Shown: positions 55,514-64,000, counted from the first letter of the stretch. The stretch is DNA of 64,000 bases from Bordetella sp. H567 (GCF_001704295.1 NZ_CP012334.1:3980084-4044083); one strand, 5' to 3'. The notes: generated by a model not told the origin, from the sequence alone. Made by a program: numbers and translations.

Positions 55514-57018
55514 CAGCGTGAGATCTCCTCAAGCGGCCGGCGCAAGGTGCGCGGGCCGAAAACCGCGATGACCAGGATCATCAACACCATCGCGACACCC
55601 ATGAAGGCCGCGACCCCCGGCGTGCCGCCGACACTGAGGAAGAAGCCGATCAGCAGGCCCACGATGGCCGCGCTGGCGCGCCCCCAGCCGTATACGAAGC
55701 CGACGGCGCGGCCACGCAGGCGCGTGGGAAACTGTTCAGCCTGGTAGCTGTGGAAGATAAACGAGAGCCAGTTGTTCGACAAGGTCACGAGCACGCCGAA
55801 GACGATCACCGTCACCGGGCTGACTTGCATGGCGAACAGCACCATGAAGCCGCCGATGCCGATACCGGCACAGACGATCTGCCATTTCGGTTCCATCCGG
55901 TCGGCAATGAGCAGGCCCAGCAACGGACCGAAGGGGTTGGCGATGGCGATGATGAAGGCGTACTGAAGGCTCTTCGTGATTTCCACGCCCTTGGCGATCA
56001 GCAGCGTGGGCACCCAGGCGCTGAATCCATAGAAGCCGATCACGGCCAGCAGGTTGAAGACCGACATCACGATCAGGCGCTTGCGGTGCGGGGGACGCAG
56101 CAACTCCACGAAGCGGCCTTGCGATTCGACCCGGGCGGTGCCCGGCACCTGGGCCGGCGGCAGCGGGCGTCCCAGGTCGCGCGTTGCACTGGCCTCGATG
56201 TCCCGCATGATGCGCTCGGCGCGCTCTCTTTTGCCATGCATGGCCAGCCAGCGCGGGCTTTCCGGAAGCGCTCGACGCAACCACCACGCGGCCAATGCCC
56301 CCACCGACGCGATGATGGCGACCCAGCGCCAGCCATCCAGCCCCAGGGGCTGGCGCGGCACCAGCAGCCAGCCCAGCAAGGCCACCACCGGCACGATCAG
56401 GAATTCGATGAACTGGTACAGGGCAAAGGCCCGGCCGCGCGCGTTCGGTGGCACCAGCTCCGGAATGAAGGTATCGATGGTCACCTGCTCCAGCCCCAGG
56501 CCGATCGAGGCGATGAAGCGAAACAGGTCGATGCCGCCCGCCGTATGCTGGAACGCCATGATCAGCGTGGCGAGCGAATACCACACCAGGGACACCGTGA
56601 AGATCGCGCGCCGCCCGGCTCGGTCGGCGATGAAACCGAAGAAGATGGTACCGACGAACATGCCCGCGAAGGTGCAGAAGACGAAGAAGCCCACGCCGCT
56701 CAAGCCGAAGAAGTGCAAAGAACTCGTGGCGAACAACCCGCTCTTGACCAGCCCGGGCGCGATGTAGGCCGTCATGAACAGGTCGTACAGCTCGAAGATC
56801 GCCCCGATCGAAATCAGGAAGACGAAGTGCTTGGCCGTTCTGGAATAGGGCAGGCGATCCAGACGCGCCGCGACGTGCAGCGCGTATTCGTCGTCCGACA
56901 TGGTCGTGGCGGCCGGCGGGGAGGTCGGGGCCAGGGGGGAGGTCGGGGCCGGCGAGTGGCCGGACGCTGGCGCAAGGGCAGCCCCTGGCGCCGCACCCGC
57001 GGGGGCGTGCGTATCCAT
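55513..57018 (-). CDS. MFS transporter (sugar/aromatic-acid type) with Pro-rich N-terminus
   Basis: 501 residues from the ATG at 57018, which has AGGAG eight bases upstream. Twelve helices are predicted after a 60-residue Ala/Pro/Thr-rich cytoplasmic tail that includes the repeat APTSPLAPTSP (from two copies of a GGAGGTCGGGGCC unit in the DNA). MFS motif A is GFIADRAGRRAIF; the long central loop contains ALPESPRWLAMHGKRERAER. The pattern fits the metabolite:H+ symporter group. It forms a one-base-overlap pair with the alpha/beta hydrolase gene, so a catabolic uptake unit is likely. Substrate unknown. Confidence 0.9.
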   Translation of the reverse strand: MDTHAPAGAAPGAALAPASGHSPAPTSPLAPTSPPAATTMSDDEYALHVAARLDRLPYSRTAKHFVFLISIGAIFELYDLFMTAYIAPGLVKSGLFATSSLHFFGLSGVGFFVFCTFAGMFVGTIFFGFIADRAGRRAIFTVSLVWYSLATLIMAFQHTAGGIDLFRFIASIGLGLEQVTIDTFIPELVPPNARGRAFALYQFIEFLIVPVVALLGWLLVPRQPLGLDGWRWVAIIASVGALAAWWLRRALPESPRWLAMHGKRERAERIMRDIEASATRDLGRPLPPAQVPGTARVESQGRFVELLRPPHRKRLIVMSVFNLLAVIGFYGFSAWVPTLLIAKGVEITKSLQYAFIIAIANPFGPLLGLLIADRMEPKWQIVCAGIGIGGFMVLFAMQVSPVTVIVFGVLVTLSNNWLSFIFHSYQAEQFPTRLRGRAVGFVYGWGRASAAIVGLLIGFFLSVGGTPGVAAFMGVAMVLMILVIAVFGPRTLRRPLEEISR

Positions 57019-57224
57019 ATGCTCTGTCTCCTGATCGTTATTGTGGTGTTGCGTGGCGAATGTTCCAGGAAGCACACAAAGCTACGCAAGCCAAATAAAC
57101 GCACGGGGCGCATGACAAAAAATCATGGGCCGGCAGGCGGCGCTTACCGCACGGCATCAATAGCACCGCTTTGCCATACACTGGCGCCTTGCCGCACGCC
57201 TGTTCAACCGACCACGGAAAACCC

Positions 57225-58001
57225 ATGGAAATCAGTTTGCAAGGACGCACCGCCATCGTGACTGGCGCCAGCAAGGGCCTTGGCCATGCCATCGCGGATC
57301 GATTTGTGCAATGCGGCGCGAACGTCGTCATCGCGGCCCGCACGGAAGCGCCCCTGCAAGCGGCTCACGCCACGCTGGCGCAACGCCAGGGCGGACAGGT
57401 GCATGCCTGCGCCTGCGACGTGTCCACGGCGCAGGGCGTGCAAAACCTGTACGACAGTGCCATGAAGGGCTTCGGCCGCGTCGACATCATCGTCAACAAC
57501 GCCGGGACGTCGGCCGCGCGGCCGTTTGGCGACGTGACGGACCAGGACTGGCAGGATGACCTGGACCTGAAGCTCTTCGCCGCCATCCGCCTGACGCGAC
57601 TGGTCTGGCCGCAGATGAAGGAGCGGCGGTGGGGACGTGTCGTCAATGTCCTGAATATTGGCGCGAAAGCGCCGGGCGCCAAATCGGTGCCGACGTCCGT
57701 CTCGCGCGCCGCCGGCATGGCGCTGACCAAGGCCCTGTCGGCCGAAGGGGCGCCCGACAACATCCTGGTCAACGCGCTGCTGGTGGGCAAGATCGAAAGC
57801 GACCAATGGGTACGGCGCGCCGACGCGCGTGGCGTTCCCGTCGCCACGGTGCTGCGGGAAATGGCTGCCGGCATTCCGCTCGGACGCGTGGGACGGGCCG
57901 ACGAATTCGCCGCCGCGGCATGCTTCCTGGCCTCGGACTGGGCCTCCTACATCACCGGCACCGCCATCAACGTGGACGGCGGGGCTTCCCCCGTCGTTTA
58001 G
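57225..58001 (+). CDS. Short-chain dehydrogenase homologue lacking the catalytic tetrad
   Basis: 258 residues from the ATG at 57225 (MEISLQGRTAIVTGASKGLG). The cofactor-binding motif TGASKGLG (13-20) and NNAG (91-94) are normal. The classical Asn-Ser-Tyr-Lys tetrad is not: the positions read Lys116, Asn144, Thr157 and Arg161 when aligned by eye on DLDLKLF, NVLNIGAK and SVPTSVSRAAG. A subgroup of SDR proteins near the TM0441-type is known to lack the tetrad, so this may be a member rather than a broken gene. The frame is intact, so loss of function by decay is unlikely. Divergent from the MFS gene. Do not assume dehydrogenase activity. Confidence 0.88.
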   Translation: MEISLQGRTAIVTGASKGLGHAIADRFVQCGANVVIAARTEAPLQAAHATLAQRQGGQVHACACDVSTAQGVQNLYDSAMKGFGRVDIIVNNAGTSAARPFGDVTDQDWQDDLDLKLFAAIRLTRLVWPQMKERRWGRVVNVLNIGAKAPGAKSVPTSVSRAAGMALTKALSAEGAPDNILVNALLVGKIESDQWVRRADARGVPVATVLREMAAGIPLGRVGRADEFAAAACFLASDWASYITGTAINVDGGASPVV

Positions 58002-58226
58002 GCCACTGCCTGGGCCGCGTTGCCCGGCCACTCCGGCCGGCTTGCCGCGTTTGCCTGAGGGCGGGCTCGGCACTCGCCATTGAGCCATCCCCCTCTTGGC
58101 TTAGTCCTCCTGACGGTTACTGCGAGGACACCTCCCGATAGTAATCTGTTGACAATCTTCAGCGGTCCACGGCCTCGCTGATCGAAGGGGCGTTCACGCA
58201 AGAACCGGCCATGTAAAGGAGCACGG

Positions 58227-59294
58227 GTGTCGTTCCTCGAATTGGATGGATTGACCAAACGCTATGGCTCCTTGACGGTCATCAAGGACGTGAACCTGTC
58301 GGTCGACAAAGGCAAGCTGGTCTGCCTGCTCGGCCCTTCCGGATGCGGCAAGACGACGACGCTGCGTTTGATCGCCGGGTTCGGCAAGGCCGACGGTGGC
58401 GAAATCCGCGTGGGCGGACGGACGATCTCCTCGGCGGAATCGACGGTTCCCCCGGAAGCCCGGAACATGTCGATGATCTTCCAGAGCTACGCGCTCTGGC
58501 CCCACATGACGGTGTTCCAGAACGTCGCCTATGGCCTGAAGCTGCGACGCCTGCCCGCCCAGGACCTCGCATCCCGGGTCCGCACCATATTGGCCTCCAC
58601 GCAGCTCGGCGCGCTGGAAGACCGCTATCCCGGAGAACTGTCCGGGGGACAGCAGCAGCGCGTCTCGCTGGCACGCGCCCTGGTGATCAAGCCCGAGATC
58701 CTGCTGCTGGACGAACCGCTGTCCAACCTGGACGCAAACCTGCGCGAAGAGATGCGCTTCGAGATACGCCGCCTGCACGACGAGTTCCGCTACACCACGG
58801 TATATGTCACGCACGACCAGGCGGAGGCAATGACCACCGCCGACATTATCGTGGTCATGAACGAAGGTCGCATAGAACAGGTGGGATCGCCCGAGGACAT
58901 CTATGAGCGGCCGCAAACCGAATTTGTCGCGCGCTTCATCGGCGGGACGAACATCTTGAAGGGCACCCGAGATGCCCAGGACACCGTGCTATGCGACGGC
59001 GGTTTCGTCTTGCGGTGCGCCAGCGGAAGTTTCGCCGCCGGTGGCCGGACGGCGGTCTCCGTCAGGCACCATGATGTCCAGCTGTTCCAGACCAAGCCCA
59101 AGGACACGACCGCCAACTGGGCAGCGGGCATCGTCAAGCGCCAGATCTACCTCGGATCCCACCGGGATTACCTGGTCACGCTTCGTGGTGGCGAAACGGT
59201 GCGCGCCGTCGCGCCAGTCAACGTCGCGATTTCCGTCGGTCAAGAGGTCGGTCTTTACTTCGCACCGGAAAACTGCCGGGCGCTCGCGCAATAA
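58227..59294 (+). CDS. ABC transporter ATP-binding protein (iron(III)/CUT1-like)
   Basis: 355 residues from a GTG at 58227 with AAAGGAG about six bases upstream. ABC ATPase with Walker A GPSGCGKTT (about 36-44), Q loop FQSYALWPHM, signature LSGGQQQRVSLARAL, Walker B ILLLDEPLSNLD and H loop YVTHDQAEAM. A C-terminal TOBE-like domain (about 240-355) is present. The family pairs with FbpA-type binding proteins and fused permeases, as here. First gene of the operon; the next start is 14 bases downstream. It probably powers import of iron(III) or a small organic anion. Confidence 0.92.
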   Translation: MSFLELDGLTKRYGSLTVIKDVNLSVDKGKLVCLLGPSGCGKTTTLRLIAGFGKADGGEIRVGGRTISSAESTVPPEARNMSMIFQSYALWPHMTVFQNVAYGLKLRRLPAQDLASRVRTILASTQLGALEDRYPGELSGGQQQRVSLARALVIKPEILLLDEPLSNLDANLREEMRFEIRRLHDEFRYTTVYVTHDQAEAMTTADIIVVMNEGRIEQVGSPEDIYERPQTEFVARFIGGTNILKGTRDAQDTVLCDGGFVLRCASGSFAAGGRTAVSVRHHDVQLFQTKPKDTTANWAAGIVKRQIYLGSHRDYLVTLRGGETVRAVAPVNVAISVGQEVGLYFAPENCRALAQ

Positions 59295-59308
59295 CGGAGG
59301 AGACAAAC

Positions 59309-60358
59309 ATGTGGAACAAGGCAAAAACAGTCGTCGCGCTGCTCGCGGCGGGACTGGCCGCCGCGACCGGCGCCAGGGCGGCACCGCCCGCGCCTTACGA
59401 CGTCACACCGGAACTGGTGGCGGCCGCCAAGGCAGAAAAAAAGGTCGTTTTCTACACCGCCACCGACGTGGCGGTCGCGGAGAAGATAGCCGCGCAATTC
59501 CAGGCCAAGTATCCCGGCGTCACCGTACAGGTGGAACGCTCCGGCTCCGAGCGCGTCTTCCAGCGTATCGGCCAGGAGTACTCGACCGGGATACACAATG
59601 TCGACGTCATCGAAACCTCGGATGCGGTGAATTTCGTGTATTTCAAACAGCACGGGTGGCTGCGGCCGCTGGTGCCCAAAGTCGTGGCCGAGAAATGGCC
59701 GGCCGCGGATCGCGACGCTGACGGCTATTTCGCCGCCTACCGCGCGCACCTTTCGGTCATGGCGTACAACACCGCGCTCATGACGGAAACGGACGCGCCG
59801 AAAACCTGGAAGGACCTGCTGGACCCGCGCTTCAAGGGCAAGATGGTCAAAGGGCACCCCGGCTATAGCGGCACCATCATGACGGCGACCTTCGTGCTCA
59901 GCCAGCTGCTGGGCTGGGATTACTTTGAAAAGCTCGGCAAGCAGGATGTGATGCAGGTGCAGTCGTCCACCGAGCCGCCGAAGAAATTGGCGGAAAAGGA
60001 AAGAGCCGTCGAAGTGGACGGCAACGAGTACAACATCTTCCGCTTGCAGGAGAAAGGGGTACCGATAAAGATCGTTTATCCGCCCGAGGGCACGCCGATC
60101 GCCGTGGGTAATGCGGGAGTGTTGAAGGACGCCCCCCATCCGAATGCCGCCAAGCTCTTCTACGCATTCCTGTTCTCACTGGAAGCGCAGCAGCTCAATA
60201 GCGATTTCGGTGGCCTGCGCTCGTTCCACCCGGACGTCAAGGAGAACCCCAACCGCACGCCGCTTTCGAAAATCAAGATATTGAATTCGGACCCCGCGAA
60301 GCTGGAGCCGCAGATACAGACGATCAAGTCCAATTACGAAAAATACTTCGGCACCTGA
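59309..60358 (+). CDS. ABC transporter periplasmic binding protein (FbpA/AfuA-like family)
   Basis: 349 residues with signal peptide MWNKAKTVVALLAAGLAAAT to about residue 24. Matches the extracellular solute-binding family that includes iron(III), phosphonate and thiamine binders: YDVTPELVAAAKAEKKVVFYT at the start, DVDVIETSD-like segment NVDVIETSDAVNFVYFKQHG, and DLLDPRFKGKMVKGHPGYSG. I cannot identify the iron-binding tyrosine pair with confidence, so iron is not proven as ligand. GGAGG lies nine bases before the ATG. Confidence 0.88.
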   Translation: MWNKAKTVVALLAAGLAAATGARAAPPAPYDVTPELVAAAKAEKKVVFYTATDVAVAEKIAAQFQAKYPGVTVQVERSGSERVFQRIGQEYSTGIHNVDVIETSDAVNFVYFKQHGWLRPLVPKVVAEKWPAADRDADGYFAAYRAHLSVMAYNTALMTETDAPKTWKDLLDPRFKGKMVKGHPGYSGTIMTATFVLSQLLGWDYFEKLGKQDVMQVQSSTEPPKKLAEKERAVEVDGNEYNIFRLQEKGVPIKIVYPPEGTPIAVGNAGVLKDAPHPNAAKLFYAFLFSLEAQQLNSDFGGLRSFHPDVKENPNRTPLSKIKILNSDPAKLEPQIQTIKSNYEKYFGT

Positions 60359-60394
60359 TCCGAGCCTTGCTTCGATTCCAGACAGGGGACTGGT

Positions 60395-62122
60395 ATGGGA
60401 ACCATGACCAGCATCACACTCGCGCACAAGCCGCCGTCGCGCCGCATCGATTTCTCGGTGCTCACCTTTGTCGTGCTCGCGCTGGTGCTGGGCGTGCTGG
60501 TCATTCTTCCCCTGTTCTGGCTGCTCTACTACGCGTTCCGCGGCGATAGCGGGGAGCTCACATTCCAGAACCTGGCCGCGCTCTTCTCCGACGCCAGCCT
60601 GTTCACCGCCTATAAGCGGACCATAGGCATGGCGCTGGGCGTGGCCGTCCTGGCATGCCTGATTGCCACGCCGATGGCCTGGCTGGTCGCACGCACCGAT
60701 CTACCGTGCCGCCGCCAGATCCGCATGCTTGTTACCGCCTCGTTCGTCACGCCGCCCTTTCTGGGGGCCATCGCCTACGAAATCCTGGCTGCACCCAATA
60801 GCGGGCTCGTCAATGTCGCCTACCGTGCCCTCTTTGGCCTGGCACGCACCGATCGGCTGGTCAATATCTACACGTTTACCGGCATTGTCTTCGCCATCGC
60901 CTGCTTCACTTTCCCTTATGTGTTTACGCTTGTCGCCAATGCGCTGGACAAGGTCCCGTCCGACCTCGAGGATGCCTCGTCCATCCTGGGCGGCAAGCCG
61001 ATAACGACGCTGCGCAAGGTGACCATCCCGCTCGTGTTGCCCGCGATGCTCGCGGGCATGCTGATCGCCCTGCTCCAATCGCTGACGATGTTCGGCTCGC
61101 CCGCGATCCTTGCGTTGCCGGCCGGCTTTCACGTCGTCACGACGAAGATCTGGAGCTTTTTCCAGTTTCCCGCCCGGCTTGGCCTGGCCGCGGCGGCCTC
61201 CATCCCCTTGTTGCTGATCACGGTAGGATTGCTCCGTGCTCAGAAGGCGATACTGGGCGCCAAGGGGTATACGGTGCTGGGCGGCAAGAGCGGCACGCCC
61301 CGTGTCACGGAGCTGGGCCGCTGGAAATGGGCGGCGCTTGCCTTCGTTTTCGCGGTGCTGTGCCTGACGGTTTTCCTGCCCTATGCCGCCCTGCTGAAGG
61401 TGTCCTTCACCAAAACCGTGGGCGACCCCGTCAACCTGAGCACGCTGACGCTAAGCCATTGGCATTTCGTGCTGTTCGAGTTCTCCGCGACCCGGCTCGC
61501 CCTGAGCAATACCCTGATCCTCGGCTTGCTGAGCGCCACGGCGGTGACCGCCCTGGCCCTGGTGGTGTCGTACCTAGCCGCGCGCAGGGCGATATGGGGA
61601 ACGCAAATCCTGGGCATGCTGGCGACCGCGCCGGTCGCGATCCCCGGCATCGTGCTGGGCGTGGGGCTTTTCCTGAGCTATGCCAACCCCACGTTCCAGC
61701 TTTACGGCACGCTGTGGATCCTGCTGATCGCCTTCGTCACCATCGAATTGCCCGCCGGCTACCAGCAGATATCGTCGGCGTTCACGGGGGTGCACCCGGA
61801 ACTTGAAGAGGCCAGCCGCATACTGGGCGCGTCGCGACTGCGGGCCTTGTGGCAGATCACCGCACCGCTGCTGCGGACCAGCGTGATCGCCACCTGGTGC
61901 TTTGTGTTCGTCGGCACGATCCGCGAATTGTCCGCCACCATTCTACTGACGACGGCCAACACCAAACTGGTGTCGGTCATCATCTACGACCTTAACGAGA
62001 GCGGCGATCTCGGCGCCATCTGCGTGCTCGGCATCCTTCTTCTGGTGGCCTCATTCGCCGTCGTTTTTCTTGCCAATGCCCTTCCCATACTCGGGGGATC
62101 CCAAACCGCCCACCGCAGCTGA
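60395..62122 (+). CDS. ABC transporter fused permease (FbpB/SfuB-like)
   Basis: 575 residues with two homologous permease halves of about six helices each, as in iron(III) importers. Each half carries the EAA loop that contacts the ATPase: DLEDASSILGGKPITTLRKV in the first and ELEEASRILGASRLRALWQI in the second. AGGGGA lies a few bases before the ATG. It follows the binding protein by 36 bases and completes the importer. Confidence 0.91.
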   Translation: MGTMTSITLAHKPPSRRIDFSVLTFVVLALVLGVLVILPLFWLLYYAFRGDSGELTFQNLAALFSDASLFTAYKRTIGMALGVAVLACLIATPMAWLVARTDLPCRRQIRMLVTASFVTPPFLGAIAYEILAAPNSGLVNVAYRALFGLARTDRLVNIYTFTGIVFAIACFTFPYVFTLVANALDKVPSDLEDASSILGGKPITTLRKVTIPLVLPAMLAGMLIALLQSLTMFGSPAILALPAGFHVVTTKIWSFFQFPARLGLAAAASIPLLLITVGLLRAQKAILGAKGYTVLGGKSGTPRVTELGRWKWAALAFVFAVLCLTVFLPYAALLKVSFTKTVGDPVNLSTLTLSHWHFVLFEFSATRLALSNTLILGLLSATAVTALALVVSYLAARRAIWGTQILGMLATAPVAIPGIVLGVGLFLSYANPTFQLYGTLWILLIAFVTIELPAGYQQISSAFTGVHPELEEASRILGASRLRALWQITAPLLRTSVIATWCFVFVGTIRELSATILLTTANTKLVSVIIYDLNESGDLGAICVLGILLLVASFAVVFLANALPILGGSQTAHRS

Positions 62123-62197
62123 AGCGGCCCGGCAGCCCTGCACCCCCCCTATCGGCAACGCTTCCCGCCGCCTCCGGCCCACTCACAGTCCTCCACG

Positions 62198-62905
62198 ATG
62201 TCGGATCTTCCGAACCCATCTTCCAGCGTCTCCGCGATCAACTTTCTGCGCACCAAGTCGCTGACCAACGTGGTGCAGGCCGAAATCGAGCGCATGATCA
62301 TCGACGGCGAGTTCCAGCCCAACGAGCGCGTCAATGAAAACAGCTTATCGCATCGGCTCGGCGTCAGCCGCGGGCCCATTCGTGAAGCGTGTAGCGCCCT
62401 CGCCGCGATGGGACTGATCGAAATCATTCCCAACCGCGGTTTTTTCATCCGGGCGCTGTCGAACGAAGAGGCCCAGGACCTGTCCGTGGCGCGTGCCGGC
62501 ATTTTCGGCTGCATGGCCATGATGCTCGCCGAAAGCGTCAGCCCCGCGCAAATCGCAATCCTGCGGGCGCTGCTCGCGCGCATGGATGAGATCGCCGTGC
62601 TCGGCGACGTTCATATCTACTATCCGGTCAATCTCGAATTCCACAAGCAGATCGCCTTGATGGCAGGCAACAACCGGCTCAGCGCGATCTACCAGAGTCT
62701 CGTGCGCGAATTGCATATCCAGCGCTATCGCGCACTCTCCAGCCCCGATGTCCTGCACGTCTCCAATGCCGAGCATCGTGAAATCGTCGACGCGCTGGAG
62801 GCTGGGGACCCTGTTCGCACCCTGATCGCCGCACGCTTGCACATCGTCAACGGCATTGTCCGGACCCAAAACGCCGGACAGCCGGGCCAGGCCGGCTGTC
62901 GATAG
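62198..62905 (+). CDS. GntR-family regulator, FCD (FadR C-terminal) subfamily
   Basis: 235 residues. Winged helix-turn-helix at about 20-85 (ERVNENSLSHRLGVSRGPIR, then EACSALAAMGLIEIIPNRGF); the FCD effector domain (about 90-225) includes NLEFHKQIALMAGNNRL, with its metal-site histidines His153 and probably His199 and His221 by position. FCD regulators usually bind small carboxylic acids. It lies 75 bases after the permease and 41 bases before the MmgE/PrpD-family gene, so it likely controls this uptake-catabolism cluster. Confidence 0.9.
   Translation: MSDLPNPSSSVSAINFLRTKSLTNVVQAEIERMIIDGEFQPNERVNENSLSHRLGVSRGPIREACSALAAMGLIEIIPNRGFFIRALSNEEAQDLSVARAGIFGCMAMMLAESVSPAQIAILRALLARMDEIAVLGDVHIYYPVNLEFHKQIALMAGNNRLSAIYQSLVRELHIQRYRALSSPDVLHVSNAEHREIVDALEAGDPVRTLIAARLHIVNGIVRTQNAGQPGQAGCR
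62877..62900 (+). repeat. Stem-loop overlapping the GntR 3' end
   Basis: GACAGCCGG (62877-62885) and CCGGCTGTC (62892-62900) form a perfect 9-bp stem with a GCCAGG loop, ending just before the stop codon at 62903 and 47 bases before the next ATG. There is no T run. It may be an attenuator or a regulator site. Confidence 0.45.
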
Positions 62906-62946
62906 GCTCCACCCACACCCACGACACACTCAACGCGAGGACAGAC

Positions 62947-64000
62947 ATGGACAAGCATCAAGCATCGGACGTGGAACTGACGAGATACGTCGCCGAGTTC
63001 GTCGTGAACACCCGCGCGAACGATCTTCCCGCGGACGTCATCGAATTGGGGAAAAAGTCCATCCTCGATGGCCTGGGCTTGGCCCTTTCGGGGTCGGTAT
63101 CCAAAACCGGTGACCTGGTGCGGCGTCATCTGGACGAGCTGAACCTCGGTGCCGGCGCGGCGACCCTCATCGGGGGCGGACGCAAGGTCGCCCCTCGCTT
63201 CGCCGCTTTCGCCAACGGCGTCGGTATCCATGCGGACGACTATGACGACACCCAGCTCGCCGTGGCCAAGGACCGGGTGTACGGCCTGTTGACGCACCCC
63301 ACCGCGCCCGCGCTACCGGCTGCGCTCGCCGTCGCCGAGCTCGTCAATGCGCCGGGCCGGGAACTGATGCTGGCTTATCAGCTGGGCGTCGAAGTGGAAT
63401 GCAAGATCGCCGAAGCGATCGCCCCGCGCCACTATCAAACCGGGTTCCATGCCACGGGCACCTGCGGCACCTTCGCCGGCGCGGTGGCCGGCGCCAAACT
63501 GCTGGCTCTCGATGTCGCCACGACGCGGCGCGCCTTGTCGATGGCGGGTAGCCAGTCGGCGGGCCTGCGCGAGAATTTCGGCACGATGACCAAGCCTTTC
63601 CATGCTGGCCGCGCATCCGAAAGCGGCGTCGTCGCGGCCCAGTTCGCCTCTTACGGCTGGACGGCCGCGCCGCGCATACTCGAAGCGCCGCGCGGCTTCT
63701 TTTCCGCGGCGGGAGGCGGCTACGATCCGGCCGCCATCTTCGGCAAACTGGGCGCGCCGTGGACCCTGTTCGATCCCGGTGTGTCGATCAAGCCCCACCC
63801 CTCCGGCTCGTTGACGCACCCCGGCATGACCGAGATGCTGCGTCTTATCCAGGCCAACGGTATCCATGCCAAGGACGTCAGGCACGTGCGCGTGGGCACC
63901 AACTCCAACATGCCGAACGCCTTGATACATCATCGTCCGAAAGACGAGCTGCAGGCAAAATTTTCCATGGAGTTCTGCATCGCCATCCTGCTGCTGGAGG
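62947..64000 (+). CDS. MmgE/PrpD family protein, N-terminal part (cut by window edge)
   Basis: 351 codons are visible and the frame is still open at base 64000. The ATG at 62947 has GAGGA eight bases upstream. The protein matches the MmgE/PrpD fold (2-methylcitrate dehydratase, cis-aconitate decarboxylase and relatives): KKSILDGLGLALSGS at the N-terminus, GIHADDYDDTQ, then HPTAPALPAALAVAEL and GFHATGTCGTFAGAVAGAKL. Later FHAGRASESGVVAAQFASYG is also typical. The family dehydrates, decarboxylates or isomerises tricarboxylic-acid-like substrates, so a catabolic role alongside the adjacent importer and GntR regulator is plausible. The exact reaction cannot be given. Confidence 0.9.
   Translation, partial: MDKHQASDVELTRYVAEFVVNTRANDLPADVIELGKKSILDGLGLALSGSVSKTGDLVRRHLDELNLGAGAATLIGGGRKVAPRFAAFANGVGIHADDYDDTQLAVAKDRVYGLLTHPTAPALPAALAVAELVNAPGRELMLAYQLGVEVECKIAEAIAPRHYQTGFHATGTCGTFAGAVAGAKLLALDVATTRRALSMAGSQSAGLRENFGTMTKPFHAGRASESGVVAAQFASYGWTAAPRILEAPRGFFSAAGGGYDPAAIFGKLGAPWTLFDPGVSIKPHPSGSLTHPGMTEMLRLIQANGIHAKDVRHVRVGTNSNMPNALIHHRPKDELQAKFSMEFCIAILLLE

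Noticed and set aside
56925-56955. Short GGAGGTCGGGGCC direct repeats as a possible mobile-element footprint
   Set aside because: Only two copies inside a coding region that encode an Ala/Pro/Thr-rich tail; simple repeat expansion explains them.

Overview
The window is a GC-rich chromosomal segment of a Bordetella-like betaproteobacterium (Alcaligenaceae, Burkholderiales). The strongest pointers are an intact RisA/RisS two-component pair, a fused TsaB-RimI protein, a DUF2818 gene trailing the nuo operon, a Burkholderiales-type general porin, and a Fiu/BfrD-like siderophore receptor with a Fur-like site. No plasmid, phage, transposase, CRISPR array, rRNA or tRNA gene was recognised. Species cannot be named from the sequence alone.

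Layout. 1-13.9 kb is housekeeping: the 5' end of smc (minus, cut by the window edge), lplT, a family-4 uracil-DNA glycosylase overlapping tsaB-rimI, risAS, ahpC-ahpD, ispD-ispF, then mfd-serB. 13.9-18.1 kb is accessory: an unrecognised 372-aa gene, a TonB-dependent siderophore receptor whose promoter and Fur box push its start to an internal TTG, and a small DUF1232 membrane protein. 18.1-33.2 kb is the complete 14-gene complex I operon nuoA-N plus DUF2818, all on the minus strand, with several 1-4 nt gene overlaps. 33.2-39.6 kb, also minus, holds a major porin with tandem terminator hairpins, a gamma-glutamyltransferase-like enzyme without signal peptide, an orphan peptide-type substrate-binding protein and a LysR regulator.

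39.8-54.5 kb is metabolic and envelope accessory DNA: an Ldh/malate-dehydrogenase-family oxidoreductase divergent from that LysR, a PQQ-type aldose dehydrogenase, an HxlR regulator, a large MscS-type channel, a PaiB-like protein with an upstream single-domain response regulator, a DUF2784-DUF2946-PepSY membrane trio rich in His/Asp, a LysR regulator divergent from a zinc alcohol dehydrogenase, a TPMT-family methyltransferase, and a translationally coupled gluconokinase-gluconate permease pair. 54.6-64 kb holds an MFS transporter overlapping an alpha/beta hydrolase, a short-chain-dehydrogenase homologue lacking the usual catalytic residues, and an iron(III)-type ABC importer (ATPase, binding protein, fused permease) followed by a GntR/FCD regulator and the start of an MmgE/PrpD-family gene that runs off the window.

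Functionally the conserved half covers respiration (complex I), isoprenoid precursors (IspD/IspF), peroxide defence (AhpCD), transcription-coupled repair and uracil excision, tRNA t6A synthesis, and envelope/ion sensing (RisAS). The other half is uptake plus oxidation of organic nutrients under local LysR, HxlR and GntR control. I did not find a clearly new multi-gene system. The best candidates for follow-up are the unrecognised gene at 14.0-15.1 kb, the His/Asp-rich membrane trio at 47-49.4 kb, and the ABC-GntR-PrpD cluster at the right edge.
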